A DNA stretch of 64,000 nt from Bacillus sp. FJAT-27916 (lineage in GTDB: Bacteria; Bacillota; Bacilli; Bacillales; Pradoshiaceae). The stretch is taken from positions 1,937,871-2,001,870 of the forward strand of contig NZ_LFZV01000001.1 in the NCBI RefSeq assembly GCF_001183965.1, written 5' to 3'. Numbering within the stretch: position 1 is the stretch's first letter; the number at the start of each line of letters is the position of its first letter. The translations under genes and the position numbers were made by a program. Under the pieces are notes generated by a model, which saw nothing but the letters and a program-made list of their open reading frames with translations, had not been told where the DNA came from and searched no databases. Shown here piece after piece: positions 54,502-63,544 of this stretch.

Positions 54502-55572
54502 GTGGGCAACATCAATATTATTGAAACAAGGATGCGAGGATTTATAGAAGATATACAGCATCCGAGACAGAAAAAGAAGCTAAACATTAATGATTTGGAA
54601 TACCAGCTGCGCCAGCAGATTGAAGATTACTATGATATGGACGGCTATACTTTATTCTATGAGACAATTCAGAAGATGGCGGAGGAACAAGTGCTCAGCC
54701 CGATCATGAATAAACAGACAAATGGCCGTTCCCCCGGACTTCCCCTCTTTTATTGGGTCAATGTGAAGAAGCAGGAAACGAAATGGGACCGCCTCGAGAT
54801 GCTGAAGCGTAATGATCTTCTCGATTTCACCTACTATAACCAACATCCTGAGTGGCAGACAGACGATGAATGGGAAAGAATCTTAAATGTATATGATTTT
54901 TTGAAAAAAGAAGAGGAACGGGAGCTTGTCTCTTTAGAAGAGCGGAGCCTTGAATTATTCGGGCATGAGAAATTCCTTTCTGATGAGAAGCTTTTTCCTG
55001 AAGGAAAAGGATTCCTGCAGCGAATAGGCGTGAATAAGGAGAAGCTCAAGATCGTGAAATATGGCGAGCCCTTTGTCTATTGGCTGAAAAGGGGCTGTGA
55101 TCTCACCTCCATTAAGCGAATTTTAATTGTTGAGAATCTCTCCTTTTTCCATACAAGTGTGAAACTGCTTGAAGAGGATTTATTAGATTATGAACCTGAA
55201 ATGATCATATATGGCGAAGGGAAAAAGATAGAAAGCAGCTTTTCGTTCTTCTTCCGCATGTTCCCTGAACAGCCGTATTTATTTTACTATGCAGGTGATT
55301 TGGATGCAGAGGGATACAGTATTTTTGTCCGCCTTAAGGAACGTTTTGACGACTGCTCCATCCAGCCGGCATTGAAGATTTATCGAAAAATGCTCGAATG
55401 CAGGGAATTCGCTAATGAAGAGCGGAAACAAGTTCGGAATGAGCTCCATAAGAATGCGTTCTTTTCCTGGTTTACTGAGGAGGAGCAGGCATTATTGGAG
55501 AGCTTATGGGTGACGCAAAAACGAATACCGCAGGAAGTATTAACGATAGAAAGCTGGAGGAAATGGCTATGA
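54502..55572 (+). CDS. jetD: Wadjet nuclease subunit JetD
   Basis: A 356-aa protein of the JetD family, the nuclease that cuts plasmid DNA once the JetABC motor has sensed a small closed circle. The C-terminal half is a Toprim domain: the acid in LIVENLSFFHTS (Glu about 211) and the DxD pair in YYAGDLDAEGY (Asp about 266 and 268). The N-terminal 200 residues hold winged-helix-like segments that would bind DNA or the complex. The GTG start at 54502 directly follows AGAAG and is doubtful; ATG 54532 is an alternative. It is the first gene of the operon; the ATGA overlap with jetA shows coupling. Confidence 0.88.
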   Translation: MGNINIIETRMRGFIEDIQHPRQKKKLNINDLEYQLRQQIEDYYDMDGYTLFYETIQKMAEEQVLSPIMNKQTNGRSPGLPLFYWVNVKKQETKWDRLEMLKRNDLLDFTYYNQHPEWQTDDEWERILNVYDFLKKEEERELVSLEERSLELFGHEKFLSDEKLFPEGKGFLQRIGVNKEKLKIVKYGEPFVYWLKRGCDLTSIKRILIVENLSFFHTSVKLLEEDLLDYEPEMIIYGEGKKIESSFSFFFRMFPEQPYLFYYAGDLDAEGYSIFVRLKERFDDCSIQPALKIYRKMLECREFANEERKQVRNELHKNAFFSWFTEEEQALLESLWVTQKRIPQEVLTIESWRKWL

Positions 55573-57074
55573 ATGAATCTTGGGAAGGCTTTGGGGAGCG
55601 GATGAAACGGTTAAATCCTCTGTTTGAGCTGGGACGAGGCATGGAGGTAGGCGAATTGAAGCCTTATTTGCAGACCATTCTCATGCAGGTACTTTTGACC
55701 ATTTTTTATCGTGAGTTGAATGATGATGATGGCAGAAGAAAGAGCGATATTCTCCATATGGTCGATGAGACGATCAAACAGATGAAATTAACCGCTGATA
55801 CGCGTCAGATTGAAAGGATTGCGAGCGGTCTTCTATACCAGGGCAGGGAGGAATACTCCAAGCCGTTTGAATCCCTGTACTTTGATGAAATTCGGCAAGC
55901 TTGGGAAACGCAGACCTTCCGCTATGTAGCAATGGACGAACTGTACACGAATCTTGAACTCGGCGGGTCAATTGTCTATAAGCTGACAGATGTGGCACAG
56001 GAAATGATCTTCATGAGCCGCGAGATGGCGGAGGAATTCTCGATAACGATTGAGCAGCTGTATAGCATGAAGCTTATCAAGAATGGAAACTTCCGCAAGG
56101 CAGCAAGAAACCTTGATCACTTGATTTCCAGAGTTAATCGCTTAATGACAAAGGAGTACAGCTTCCAAAAGGAAATGATGAATAACCCGAAGATACTCCT
56201 GATCGAACAGGAAAAAAGACGCGAGGATAATCGCTGGGAAATTGAGCAGCAATTCGAGGAAGAAAAGAATCATTTCCGGACGATTACTTCGATGATCGAG
56301 AAGGCGAAACGAACGGAGGAGGATGAAGTCGTGCAAGGCGAGCTTATGCTTCTCCATGAGAAGATAGAGCACACTAGACAGCTGCATGACCGATTCGCGA
56401 AATTAGTGATTCAAAATATCTCCCATGAGATGAAGCTGAAGGCGGAGAACCCTTCCCTCTTCTGGGAGAACAGTCTCGTCTCCTTCCGCGAACAGATTTA
56501 CGAGGATTGGATTCTAAAAGAAGGAATACGGGACTTCGGGCTTGTCGAGAAATTGATCGGACCTTTATTCTCACCGAAAAACGAATTCATCCTGCCGCTT
56601 GAATGGGTTTGGGGAGAGCAGGAGCTGGCATCCATTCAGGGGACTGAGGATACAGAGCAGGAGGAAATGGAAGAGGACTGGATGGAGAGAAGAATCACGG
56701 ATTGGTCTTCTGTCGTTAGAGCATGGAGCTATGTGTTCGAGCATTTATTACAGCATGGGGAATTCTCGCTTGCAGACTTAAAGGAACTCCCGCTTGAAGT
56801 GCAGGATGAGTGGTTTGAGGAAAGCGAGACCCTTGATCTTTGGATGATGTTTGATAAAAAGCCGCTCACTGTCCAATCGCCGAACCGTCAGGAAGAGGCA
56901 TTAAGCGATGAACGGGAGAAGCTGTTACATAAATTAATGAACGGTCATCCGCAATTCCTCGCACTCGAAGGCAGACAAATCTATACGAAATTTGATTCAA
57001 GTGCTGAACCATTAATTTGGTACCGGACAAAAATGACCCCATTTAAAATATGCATACAGGAGGAAGGAATCTAA
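55569..57074 (+). CDS. jetA: Wadjet subunit JetA (kleisin-like)
   Basis: A 501-aa protein matching the JetA family found with DUF6063-type JetB. In the complex it is the kleisin, like MukF/MksF, bridging the heads of the SMC protein. It is mainly helical; DDGRRKSDILHMVDETI and YSKPFESLYFDEIRQAWE are in the N-terminal winged-helix half, and long charged helices occupy about 220-320. An acidic patch (TEQEEMEEDWMER, about 380) is notable. The frame is open from 55506, but GGAGG at 55556-55560 and ATG 55569 are the likely signals. Confidence 0.85.
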   Translation: MNESWEGFGERMKRLNPLFELGRGMEVGELKPYLQTILMQVLLTIFYRELNDDDGRRKSDILHMVDETIKQMKLTADTRQIERIASGLLYQGREEYSKPFESLYFDEIRQAWETQTFRYVAMDELYTNLELGGSIVYKLTDVAQEMIFMSREMAEEFSITIEQLYSMKLIKNGNFRKAARNLDHLISRVNRLMTKEYSFQKEMMNNPKILLIEQEKRREDNRWEIEQQFEEEKNHFRTITSMIEKAKRTEEDEVVQGELMLLHEKIEHTRQLHDRFAKLVIQNISHEMKLKAENPSLFWENSLVSFREQIYEDWILKEGIRDFGLVEKLIGPLFSPKNEFILPLEWVWGEQELASIQGTEDTEQEEMEEDWMERRITDWSSVVRAWSYVFEHLLQHGEFSLADLKELPLEVQDEWFEESETLDLWMMFDKKPLTVQSPNRQEEALSDEREKLLHKLMNGHPQFLALEGRQIYTKFDSSAEPLIWYRTKMTPFKICIQEEGI

Positions 57075-57821
57075 ATGAATGCAGAAATCCTGAAAAAGGC
57101 GTCCTCCGTATACTTTACTCTATTAAAAGATAAAGTCATCGATGAGACTAGCGAATATTTTCAATCCTATTATGAGCCTGATGTCCGTCAGGCTGTCATG
57201 ATCCTGGCAGATGAGTCAGGAACCTTTATTATTGAATCACCAAAAAGGATTCATCTAGTTGTGCAGCCGACAGGCTCGGTGTTTGCGACAAACTTTACAC
57301 ATATGAAGGATAGACACCGTCATATCGAAAATAAGAAGCATTTCCACTTGATGAGTGTCATCATCATGAGCTTCATGGCCATGATTGATAAGAATCAGGC
57401 GGCAAAAATCAGAACAAAGCGGGAAGGCATTACTTTCTATGCACTTGAACGCCATGTGAATGAGCTAATGAACAAATGGACCGTCATGCTGAAGGAAAAC
57501 CCGTCTGTTGCCCTCGATGAAATGATTGATATGCAGGAAATCGTGACAACATGGACCCATATGGAAGTGGATACGGATGAATTCAGCCTGCGTAAAGGGA
57601 ACCGCCGTACGAGAATCGGCTTAATTGCCGGAGCGATGAAGCTTCTTGAAACAGAAGGCTTGATTATCATCCTTGACCGAGAGGATATACCGAAAGCTCT
57701 GCCGAAGACAGAGCTTTTCGAGCGAATCGAGTTCCTTTATCACGATTATGACCGCTATGAGCAAATGAAACGTTTGATGGCGAGCAAGGAGGAAGAGCAT
57801 GCCGAAGATCCATCGAATTAG
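57075..57821 (+). CDS. jetB: Wadjet subunit JetB (KITE/MukE-like, DUF6063)
   Basis: A 248-aa protein of the DUF6063/JetB family. By analogy with MukE/MksE it binds the kleisin and forms tandem winged-helix KITE domains. Tandem helices with basic patches (RKGNRRTRIGLIAGAMKLLE) fit DNA- or kleisin-binding. It starts directly after the jetA stop, with AGGAGG in the last codons of jetA, and its end overlaps jetC by 23 bases. No catalytic motif is expected or seen. Confidence 0.85.
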   Translation: MNAEILKKASSVYFTLLKDKVIDETSEYFQSYYEPDVRQAVMILADESGTFIIESPKRIHLVVQPTGSVFATNFTHMKDRHRHIENKKHFHLMSVIIMSFMAMIDKNQAAKIRTKREGITFYALERHVNELMNKWTVMLKENPSVALDEMIDMQEIVTTWTHMEVDTDEFSLRKGNRRTRIGLIAGAMKLLETEGLIIILDREDIPKALPKTELFERIEFLYHDYDRYEQMKRLMASKEEEHAEDPSN

Positions 57822-60800
57822 AATCGTCGGTCTCCGATACGACGGAATGCAAAAGCAATACGAAGATACAACCTTTGATTTCCATAATGAAGAAACGTCC
57901 ACAAATGGCTTGATTGCCATGATGAACGGCGGCGGGAAAGGGGTGTTCCTGCAAACAATCTTTCAGGTGTTGAAGCCTGGTACATCATGGGGTAAGCAGA
58001 ATAACCGCTTTTACCAGCAATTCTTCTTCAACAAAAAAGAGCAGTTTGCCCCGTATACCTTCCATGTGTTGATTCAATGGGAGCTTGATGGGTCAGACAA
58101 GCGCCATCTTGTTACAGGAGGAATGTTCTCTGCTGAACAGCGCATGTCGATGAACGAGGAGGCACAAGATGCAGATAGTATGGAACGGGAGGCGAAAATC
58201 GTTCCAAACATCACCTTCTATGCCCGTGAATTTGACCGCAAGGAAGACGTGGCCTTAGAGCATATCCCGCTCTTTGAAAACGGAGAGGTTGCTGATACGG
58301 AGGAATTGAAGGATTATTTCAAGTGGAATGGCTTTGACGTTTATAAGGATGTTAAGAAGCATTACCGCATTCTCGATACATACGGCATCAACCGTAAAGA
58401 CTGGGATATCATGAAGGAAATCAACCGTGATGAAGGGGGCGTAGGCAAATTCTTTGAAGGAGCAGAGGACGACCATTCCCTCTTTCAGAAGCGTATCATT
58501 CCGACGGTGAGCCAAGTCTTAAACAAGTCCGAGCATCAGAAGAATGACTTGATCGAAATCTTCAAAAGCCAGGCGAGCATCGCCCGCGACCTGCCAGTAT
58601 TATTAAAGCGTGAACAGGCTCACAAGGAATTCTTGGAAGATGTGATTCCATTTGAGGAGCATATCGAGGCAGGTGTTAAGCAGGAAGAGATTGTGGTCGA
58701 GAGCAAGAAAAAGGGACAGGCCTTACTTGGTGCCCTTGAGCATCTCATCAAGCAGGATAAAGAGGAGCTGACCTCTCTTGCCAAAGAGATGGAGAAATTG
58801 ACAGAGGAGTTGTCCTTACTACGGTTTGAGAAGGACAATCTTGAGTATGCAAGAGCTCACGAGGAAGCCGTTACATGGGAGAGAAAGCTTGCCGAAGAAA
58901 AAGAAAAACTTGAACAGCTTCAGAAGCTTGCTGTGGAGAAACAAGCTGAAAAAGATGAAGCGGCCTTCTCGCTATTGCTCAAGGAATGGAGTGAATTTGA
59001 GAATACCATTGCCAATCTAAATCAACAAATGGGCAGTCTTGAGCGTAATAGCGGTTTAGAGCAAGTCAATACAAGGATGGAGGAAATCAAGCACGCCGTT
59101 CAAAGCCAATGGACAGAGGTTTCCGAAAAGCTGAAGGAAGAAAATGATCGTTACCACGCCTTTAAGCTCCATTTAGAGAAATCCATCCGTTCGTTAACAA
59201 AGGATGATAAACAAAAAACGATTGAAATTACCCAAATCAAAACCGATATTCGCACTCTTACCGAAGAGCTGCAGCGCTTTGAAATAAAGGCTAGTGACAT
59301 GGTCAAGGCATACGGGGACCGTGCGGCGTATGATTTGGATGGTTTAGTCGGTAAGCTGAAAAACGATCAGACTAGATTAGCTGATGAGATGAATGACCTT
59401 AAAGGGAAAGAAAAGCAATCCCAGCAATTTCAAGGGGAGTTATCCAATACGGTTGGAACCTTGACGGAGTCATTGAAACATATGAAGGAAAGGTTCGATG
59501 AATGGAAGCAAGCCTATGAAAAGCAAGAAAAGAAAGAAACAGCACTTATCGAAAGGATGCATGCTTTCCTTGATGATGTGTCTGCACCGCTTTCTCATGC
59601 GATGCTTTCCAAGTATGGCCATGCTCTAGAGGATATACTCCAGAAAAATGAGGAAGAAACTGAACAGATTAAGAAAGAACTGTGGGAAGTACAAACAGAT
59701 CAATATTTAAATGATGAATCATTCTGGATTGCCAACCAAGATGTAAAGCAAATGAAGGAATGGATTGACGAGAAGACCGGCATTGATGTCTTCTACGGGT
59801 CACAATATGTACAATCCCTGGATGACGAGGCGAAAAGACAGCACTTGAAATCCTATCCCCTTCTTCCTTTTGGCCTGGTCGTCAGCCAAATTCAATGGGA
59901 GAAAATCAATCACCACCTTCTTCAAGGAAAGATTTTCCGCAGTCCTGTACCTATTTTCCTCAGGGAGGAAATGAAGGATGGAGGCACGGACTCCTTTGTC
60001 ATTATTGATGGAGAGGAAAGAGACCTTCTGATGGACCGTCAAAGCTTCGCCAAATGGAAAACCAGTATGGCCAAGCAGATTGAGGAGAAGAAGGAAGCTA
60101 TCCAGGAATTTGCGAAAACAGAGCAAGCTATCCGTCGACTCACGAAGGATATCGATCGAATGACCGATACGGATTTATGCACGGACCTCTTAAGGCAGAT
60201 GGAAAAGCAGGAAGCCTTGATTGATTCCGCTCAGAGGGAATTGACCCATACTGTCAAGACACTTGAGAAGGAGAGAGAACTTCAAACCGGGCTCCAGGAA
60301 CAGATGAACCAGAAACAAAGGCGAATCGATGAGACGGAGAAGGATCTTGCTGAAGTCTCTGCCTTTGTAGAGGAAAAGCATCAGTCAGAAGACAATAAAA
60401 CGGTCTTGGCAGAGAAAGAGAAACGAAGAGACAAATTAACGACAGAGCAGCTGGAATTAGGAAAATTGCTCGATGATTATACCGTAAGATTGGCACAATG
60501 GAATCATACGCATCTTGAGTGGAAAATGGCGATGGAGCAAGATTTGAAGGAAATTGGCGCATTTGTCGAAGATGCCGTTTTCCCAACACTTGAAAAGACC
60601 GAGCCGAGCGAGGAGGCACCAAGTCTTCCCTCCCATCTTCTCGATGCCATGATTGGGCATGTGACCGAGCTTAAGCAGCTGCAGCGTTCCAAGGAGGAGC
60701 AATCACAGGAATTGACCTTGCTGAAGGCGAAAAAGGAAGCTGAACAGGCGCAGGCTGTGAAGCTTGAGAAAAAGCTTACAAAGCAGGATGAAAACTGGCG

Positions 60801-62253
60801 TGAAAAACCGAAGCCGGAAGAACCGCTTAGCATCCTTGAGGGTCTCTTCCAATCAGCGCAAAAGGAAGCAAAGGAAGCTGATAAAGAAGAGCGAAAACAG
60901 GAAAAGGAAGTCACCGTTGCGGAAACGACCTTAAAGCATGCTCTTGACCAAAGGAAGAAAGCTGAGAAGAAGCTGAACAAGCATGAGAAAGAGCCGGAGA
61001 CATGGGAAGGTCAGGACCTGGATGTTAAAGAGCTTGAAATCAAGGACCGCACAAAGATTGCCAAAGACCGGCTTAAAAATGCCGAAAAGGGTCAAAAGGA
61101 AACGGATGCCCGTATCACTGGGTATGAAGGAGATCAATTAACCTTATCCGTCATCTTAAAGGATGAAGCAGCTCCATTTGCGAATGAGGATCTTGAGACA
61201 ATCAAGAATCAGGGGAAATCCTGTATCCTCTCCTGGTGTGATGAGCATCAAGGTATGCAGGAAGAGAAGCAGGTGAAGCACGCGAAGCTGGAACAAGCCT
61301 TACGGAAGCTGAAGCTGGCAATTGAGGAAAAGGATTGGGAAATCCGCTTCAAAAACGAAGTCTTGACCTCACTTGACCATATGGATACGAGACATTACGC
61401 CCATATGCTGACCATCATCCAAAATATGAAACGCTTCTCTCGCAGCGGTCTTGAACAGCTAGACTTGGATAAAGAACGAGCTGAAAAGGCGAGGGATGTA
61501 TGGACGAACCGCGCAAGCATGAAGGTGATGAGCATGACGGATGCCATACGTTCGATGCTCGCAAAAATGAAAATCAAGAATGAGCGCGGCACCTTCCCGC
61601 TTGTACAATTGAAGGAGGATATTCTCCCAAGGCGTGTGGAGGACATCGAACCGCTCTTAAAGCAGTATTTCGTCACAGCCATTGACAAAATCAGTGCTCA
61701 GTTCGACTCCATTGACGAGAATAATAAGCAGCTTGACCAGGAAATTAAGCAGCTCATCGGGGATGAACAAATCCTGTTCGTAGCCCTTCGTAACCGGTAT
61801 CCAGAACTGCTTGTTTACAATATGAGAACCGATAATGCGTTCATGTACGGCAAGCCGCAAAAAGAGCATTATTCTACATGGAGAACCATTAACCAAGGCT
61901 CTCGTACGAAATCAGATGGAAGCGGCGGTCAAAAGCTATCTGCGAGAATGGTCATGATGATGATGCTTCTTTCTGTCAAAACAGAAGCAGATAACTCATG
62001 GGTACCGCTCGTCTGTGACAATCCATTTGGACAGGCCGCATCTGCTCATGTTCTAGACCCAATCTTTGCCGTAGCAGAAAAGCTGAAATTCCAATTGATC
62101 ATTGTCACACCGCCAGAGCTTGTCAAAACAGAAATCAGCCAGCGCTTTGACGCGTACTATAAGCTTGATTTCATACGCAGCAAAGGAAAAGAAATTGTAA
62201 CAGATACCGTTGTACCGGCTTACCGGATTTATCAGGGGGAAGCGGTACAATAA
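57799..62253 (+). CDS. jetC: Wadjet SMC-like ATPase JetC
   Basis: A 1484-aa SMC/MukB-type ATPase, the loop-extruding motor of the defence complex. The N-terminal head has the P-loop NGGGKG at residues 43-48 (Lys 47), where Gly replaces the usual Ser/Thr. Long heptad-rich coiled coils occupy about 290-630 and 760-1240, with a hinge-like segment around 640-750. The C-terminal head has the ABC signature SDGSGGQKLSARM (about 1372-1384) and Walker B PLVCDNPFGQA (Asp about 1407), with Asn in place of the usual Glu after that Asp. Overlaps jetB. A terminator follows. Confidence 0.9.
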   Translation: MPKIHRIRIVGLRYDGMQKQYEDTTFDFHNEETSTNGLIAMMNGGGKGVFLQTIFQVLKPGTSWGKQNNRFYQQFFFNKKEQFAPYTFHVLIQWELDGSDKRHLVTGGMFSAEQRMSMNEEAQDADSMEREAKIVPNITFYAREFDRKEDVALEHIPLFENGEVADTEELKDYFKWNGFDVYKDVKKHYRILDTYGINRKDWDIMKEINRDEGGVGKFFEGAEDDHSLFQKRIIPTVSQVLNKSEHQKNDLIEIFKSQASIARDLPVLLKREQAHKEFLEDVIPFEEHIEAGVKQEEIVVESKKKGQALLGALEHLIKQDKEELTSLAKEMEKLTEELSLLRFEKDNLEYARAHEEAVTWERKLAEEKEKLEQLQKLAVEKQAEKDEAAFSLLLKEWSEFENTIANLNQQMGSLERNSGLEQVNTRMEEIKHAVQSQWTEVSEKLKEENDRYHAFKLHLEKSIRSLTKDDKQKTIEITQIKTDIRTLTEELQRFEIKASDMVKAYGDRAAYDLDGLVGKLKNDQTRLADEMNDLKGKEKQSQQFQGELSNTVGTLTESLKHMKERFDEWKQAYEKQEKKETALIERMHAFLDDVSAPLSHAMLSKYGHALEDILQKNEEETEQIKKELWEVQTDQYLNDESFWIANQDVKQMKEWIDEKTGIDVFYGSQYVQSLDDEAKRQHLKSYPLLPFGLVVSQIQWEKINHHLLQGKIFRSPVPIFLREEMKDGGTDSFVIIDGEERDLLMDRQSFAKWKTSMAKQIEEKKEAIQEFAKTEQAIRRLTKDIDRMTDTDLCTDLLRQMEKQEALIDSAQRELTHTVKTLEKERELQTGLQEQMNQKQRRIDETEKDLAEVSAFVEEKHQSEDNKTVLAEKEKRRDKLTTEQLELGKLLDDYTVRLAQWNHTHLEWKMAMEQDLKEIGAFVEDAVFPTLEKTEPSEEAPSLPSHLLDAMIGHVTELKQLQRSKEEQSQELTLLKAKKEAEQAQAVKLEKKLTKQDENWREKPKPEEPLSILEGLFQSAQKEAKEADKEERKQEKEVTVAETTLKHALDQRKKAEKKLNKHEKEPETWEGQDLDVKELEIKDRTKIAKDRLKNAEKGQKETDARITGYEGDQLTLSVILKDEAAPFANEDLETIKNQGKSCILSWCDEHQGMQEEKQVKHAKLEQALRKLKLAIEEKDWEIRFKNEVLTSLDHMDTRHYAHMLTIIQNMKRFSRSGLEQLDLDKERAEKARDVWTNRASMKVMSMTDAIRSMLAKMKIKNERGTFPLVQLKEDILPRRVEDIEPLLKQYFVTAIDKISAQFDSIDENNKQLDQEIKQLIGDEQILFVALRNRYPELLVYNMRTDNAFMYGKPQKEHYSTWRTINQGSRTKSDGSGGQKLSARMVMMMMLLSVKTEADNSWVPLVCDNPFGQAASAHVLDPIFAVAEKLKFQLIIVTPPELVKTEISQRFDAYYKLDFIRSKGKEIVTDTVVPAYRIYQGEAVQ

Positions 62254-62277
62254 AAACACTAAGAGATACATGAATCG

Positions 62278-62318
62278 AAACGGGTGGAAACCAATACGGG
62301 TTTTCACCTGTTTTTTAT
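62278..62318 (+). terminator. Rho-independent terminator
   Basis: AAACGGGTGGAAACC (62278-62292) pairs with GGTTTTCACCTGTTT using G-U pairs, followed by TTTTT. It closes the Wadjet operon. Confidence 0.8.
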
Positions 62319-62404
62319 ATAAACTTTAATCAAAGGATAAGCTTATTTATAATTATTATTAATAAGAGGATGATAGAGTCAGGCCTTTTCTTTTTATTTC
62401 GAAA

Positions 62405-62419
62405 TGAGAATAATTATCA
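62405..62419. promoter_or_regulatory. Fur-like box 1
   Basis: TGAGAATAATTATCA matches the Bacillus Fur 7-1-7 consensus TGATAATNATTATCA at all but one base. A TATAAT at 62439-62444 lies 20 bases downstream, so the box may cover the promoter's -35 region. Confidence 0.7.
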
Positions 62420-62465
62420 ATTGTCCTATTGAAAATAATATAATTCCCACTTTTGTGACCATAAG

Positions 62466-62480
62466 TGAGAATAATTATCA
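62466..62480. promoter_or_regulatory. Fur-like box 2
   Basis: The same 15-mer, TGAGAATAATTATCA, 61 bases after box 1. Confidence 0.7.
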
Positions 62481-62538
62481 TTTGAGAGACAAATAACCTC
62501 ATGCATACGGGATTTTGTGATCCTTTTGTATTATCTAG

Positions 62539-62553
62539 TGAGAATAATTATCA
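62539..62553. promoter_or_regulatory. Fur-like box 3
   Basis: The same 15-mer, TGAGAATAATTATCA, 73 bases after box 2 and 50 bases before the start of the metal-binding lipoprotein gene. Confidence 0.7.
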
Positions 62554-62602
62554 ATTGATAGGTTTGCAATTTATCATTTATATATTTTAGGAGGTTGAAA
62601 GA

Positions 62603-63532
62603 ATGAAGAAAACAAGGTTATGGAGCATGATGGTATTTATTTTGTCGCTTGTGTTACTAAGCGGCTGCGGAGAGGAGAATGCTGCTTCTGGCGATAATGA
62701 CGGTAAGATTCAGATTGTTGCCACAACTGGGATGATTGCCGATTTGGCAGCTAATATTGGCGGTGATTTAGTAGAGGTAGAGGGATTGATGGGTCCTGGT
62801 GTTGACCCGCATCTATACAAGGCCACTCAAGGGGATATGGAGAAGATTGATCAGGCTGAGATGATTTTTTATAATGGCTTGCATCTCGAGGGGAAAATGC
62901 AGGATATCCTGGAAAAGATGGAAAAGAAGAAACCGGTTATTGCTGTCACGAAAGATATTGAGAAAGGGAAACTTCAGACTGTCGAAGATAATACATTTGA
63001 CCCTCATATCTGGTTTGACGTTGAGCTTTGGATAGAAACACTGGATGTTGTGAAGGATGCCCTGATTGCGGAGGATAAAGAAAACAAGGGAACCTATGAG
63101 GAGAATTATAAGGCATACAAGCAAGAGTTGATGAAGCTTGATCAATATGCAGCTGAACAATTATCAAGCATCCCTGTGGAACAACGGATACTGATCACAG
63201 CCCATGATGCTTTCGGATATTTTGGAGAAGCGTACGGACTTGAGGTAAGGGGCTTGCAAGGGATCAGCACTTTGTCTGAATATGGCTCAAAGGATGTATC
63301 AGAATTAAGGGATTTCATTGTGGAGAAGAAAATCAAAGCAATCTTCGTGGAATCAAGCGTTCCACAAAAAGCCATTCAAGCTGTCATTGAAGGAGCGGAA
63401 AGGAAAGGCCATACCGTAGAGGTCGGTGGTGAGCTGTTCTCAGATGCAATGGGAGAAAACGGGACAGAGGAAGGCACCTATATTGGGATGATTAAACATA
63501 ATGTCGATACAATTACGAACGCATTACGATAG
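62603..63532 (+). CDS. Mn/Zn/Fe ABC transporter substrate-binding lipoprotein (TroA/ZnuA family)
   Basis: A 309-aa lipoprotein with signal peptide and lipobox LLSGCG at about residues 18-23. Metal ligands are the His in GVDPHLYKAT, the His in DPHIWFDV, the His in ITAHDAFGYFG and the Asp in LFSDAMG. This His-His-His/Asp set with no His-rich loop is nearer to Mn/Fe binders (TroA/MntC) than to zinc ZnuA. Three Fur-like boxes upstream fit iron or manganese control. AGGAGG precedes ATG 62603. The next gene is the matching ATPase. Confidence 0.88.
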   Translation: MKKTRLWSMMVFILSLVLLSGCGEENAASGDNDGKIQIVATTGMIADLAANIGGDLVEVEGLMGPGVDPHLYKATQGDMEKIDQAEMIFYNGLHLEGKMQDILEKMEKKKPVIAVTKDIEKGKLQTVEDNTFDPHIWFDVELWIETLDVVKDALIAEDKENKGTYEENYKAYKQELMKLDQYAAEQLSSIPVEQRILITAHDAFGYFGEAYGLEVRGLQGISTLSEYGSKDVSELRDFIVEKKIKAIFVESSVPQKAIQAVIEGAERKGHTVEVGGELFSDAMGENGTEEGTYIGMIKHNVDTITNALR

Positions 63533-63544
63533 GGGGAGATAGTG

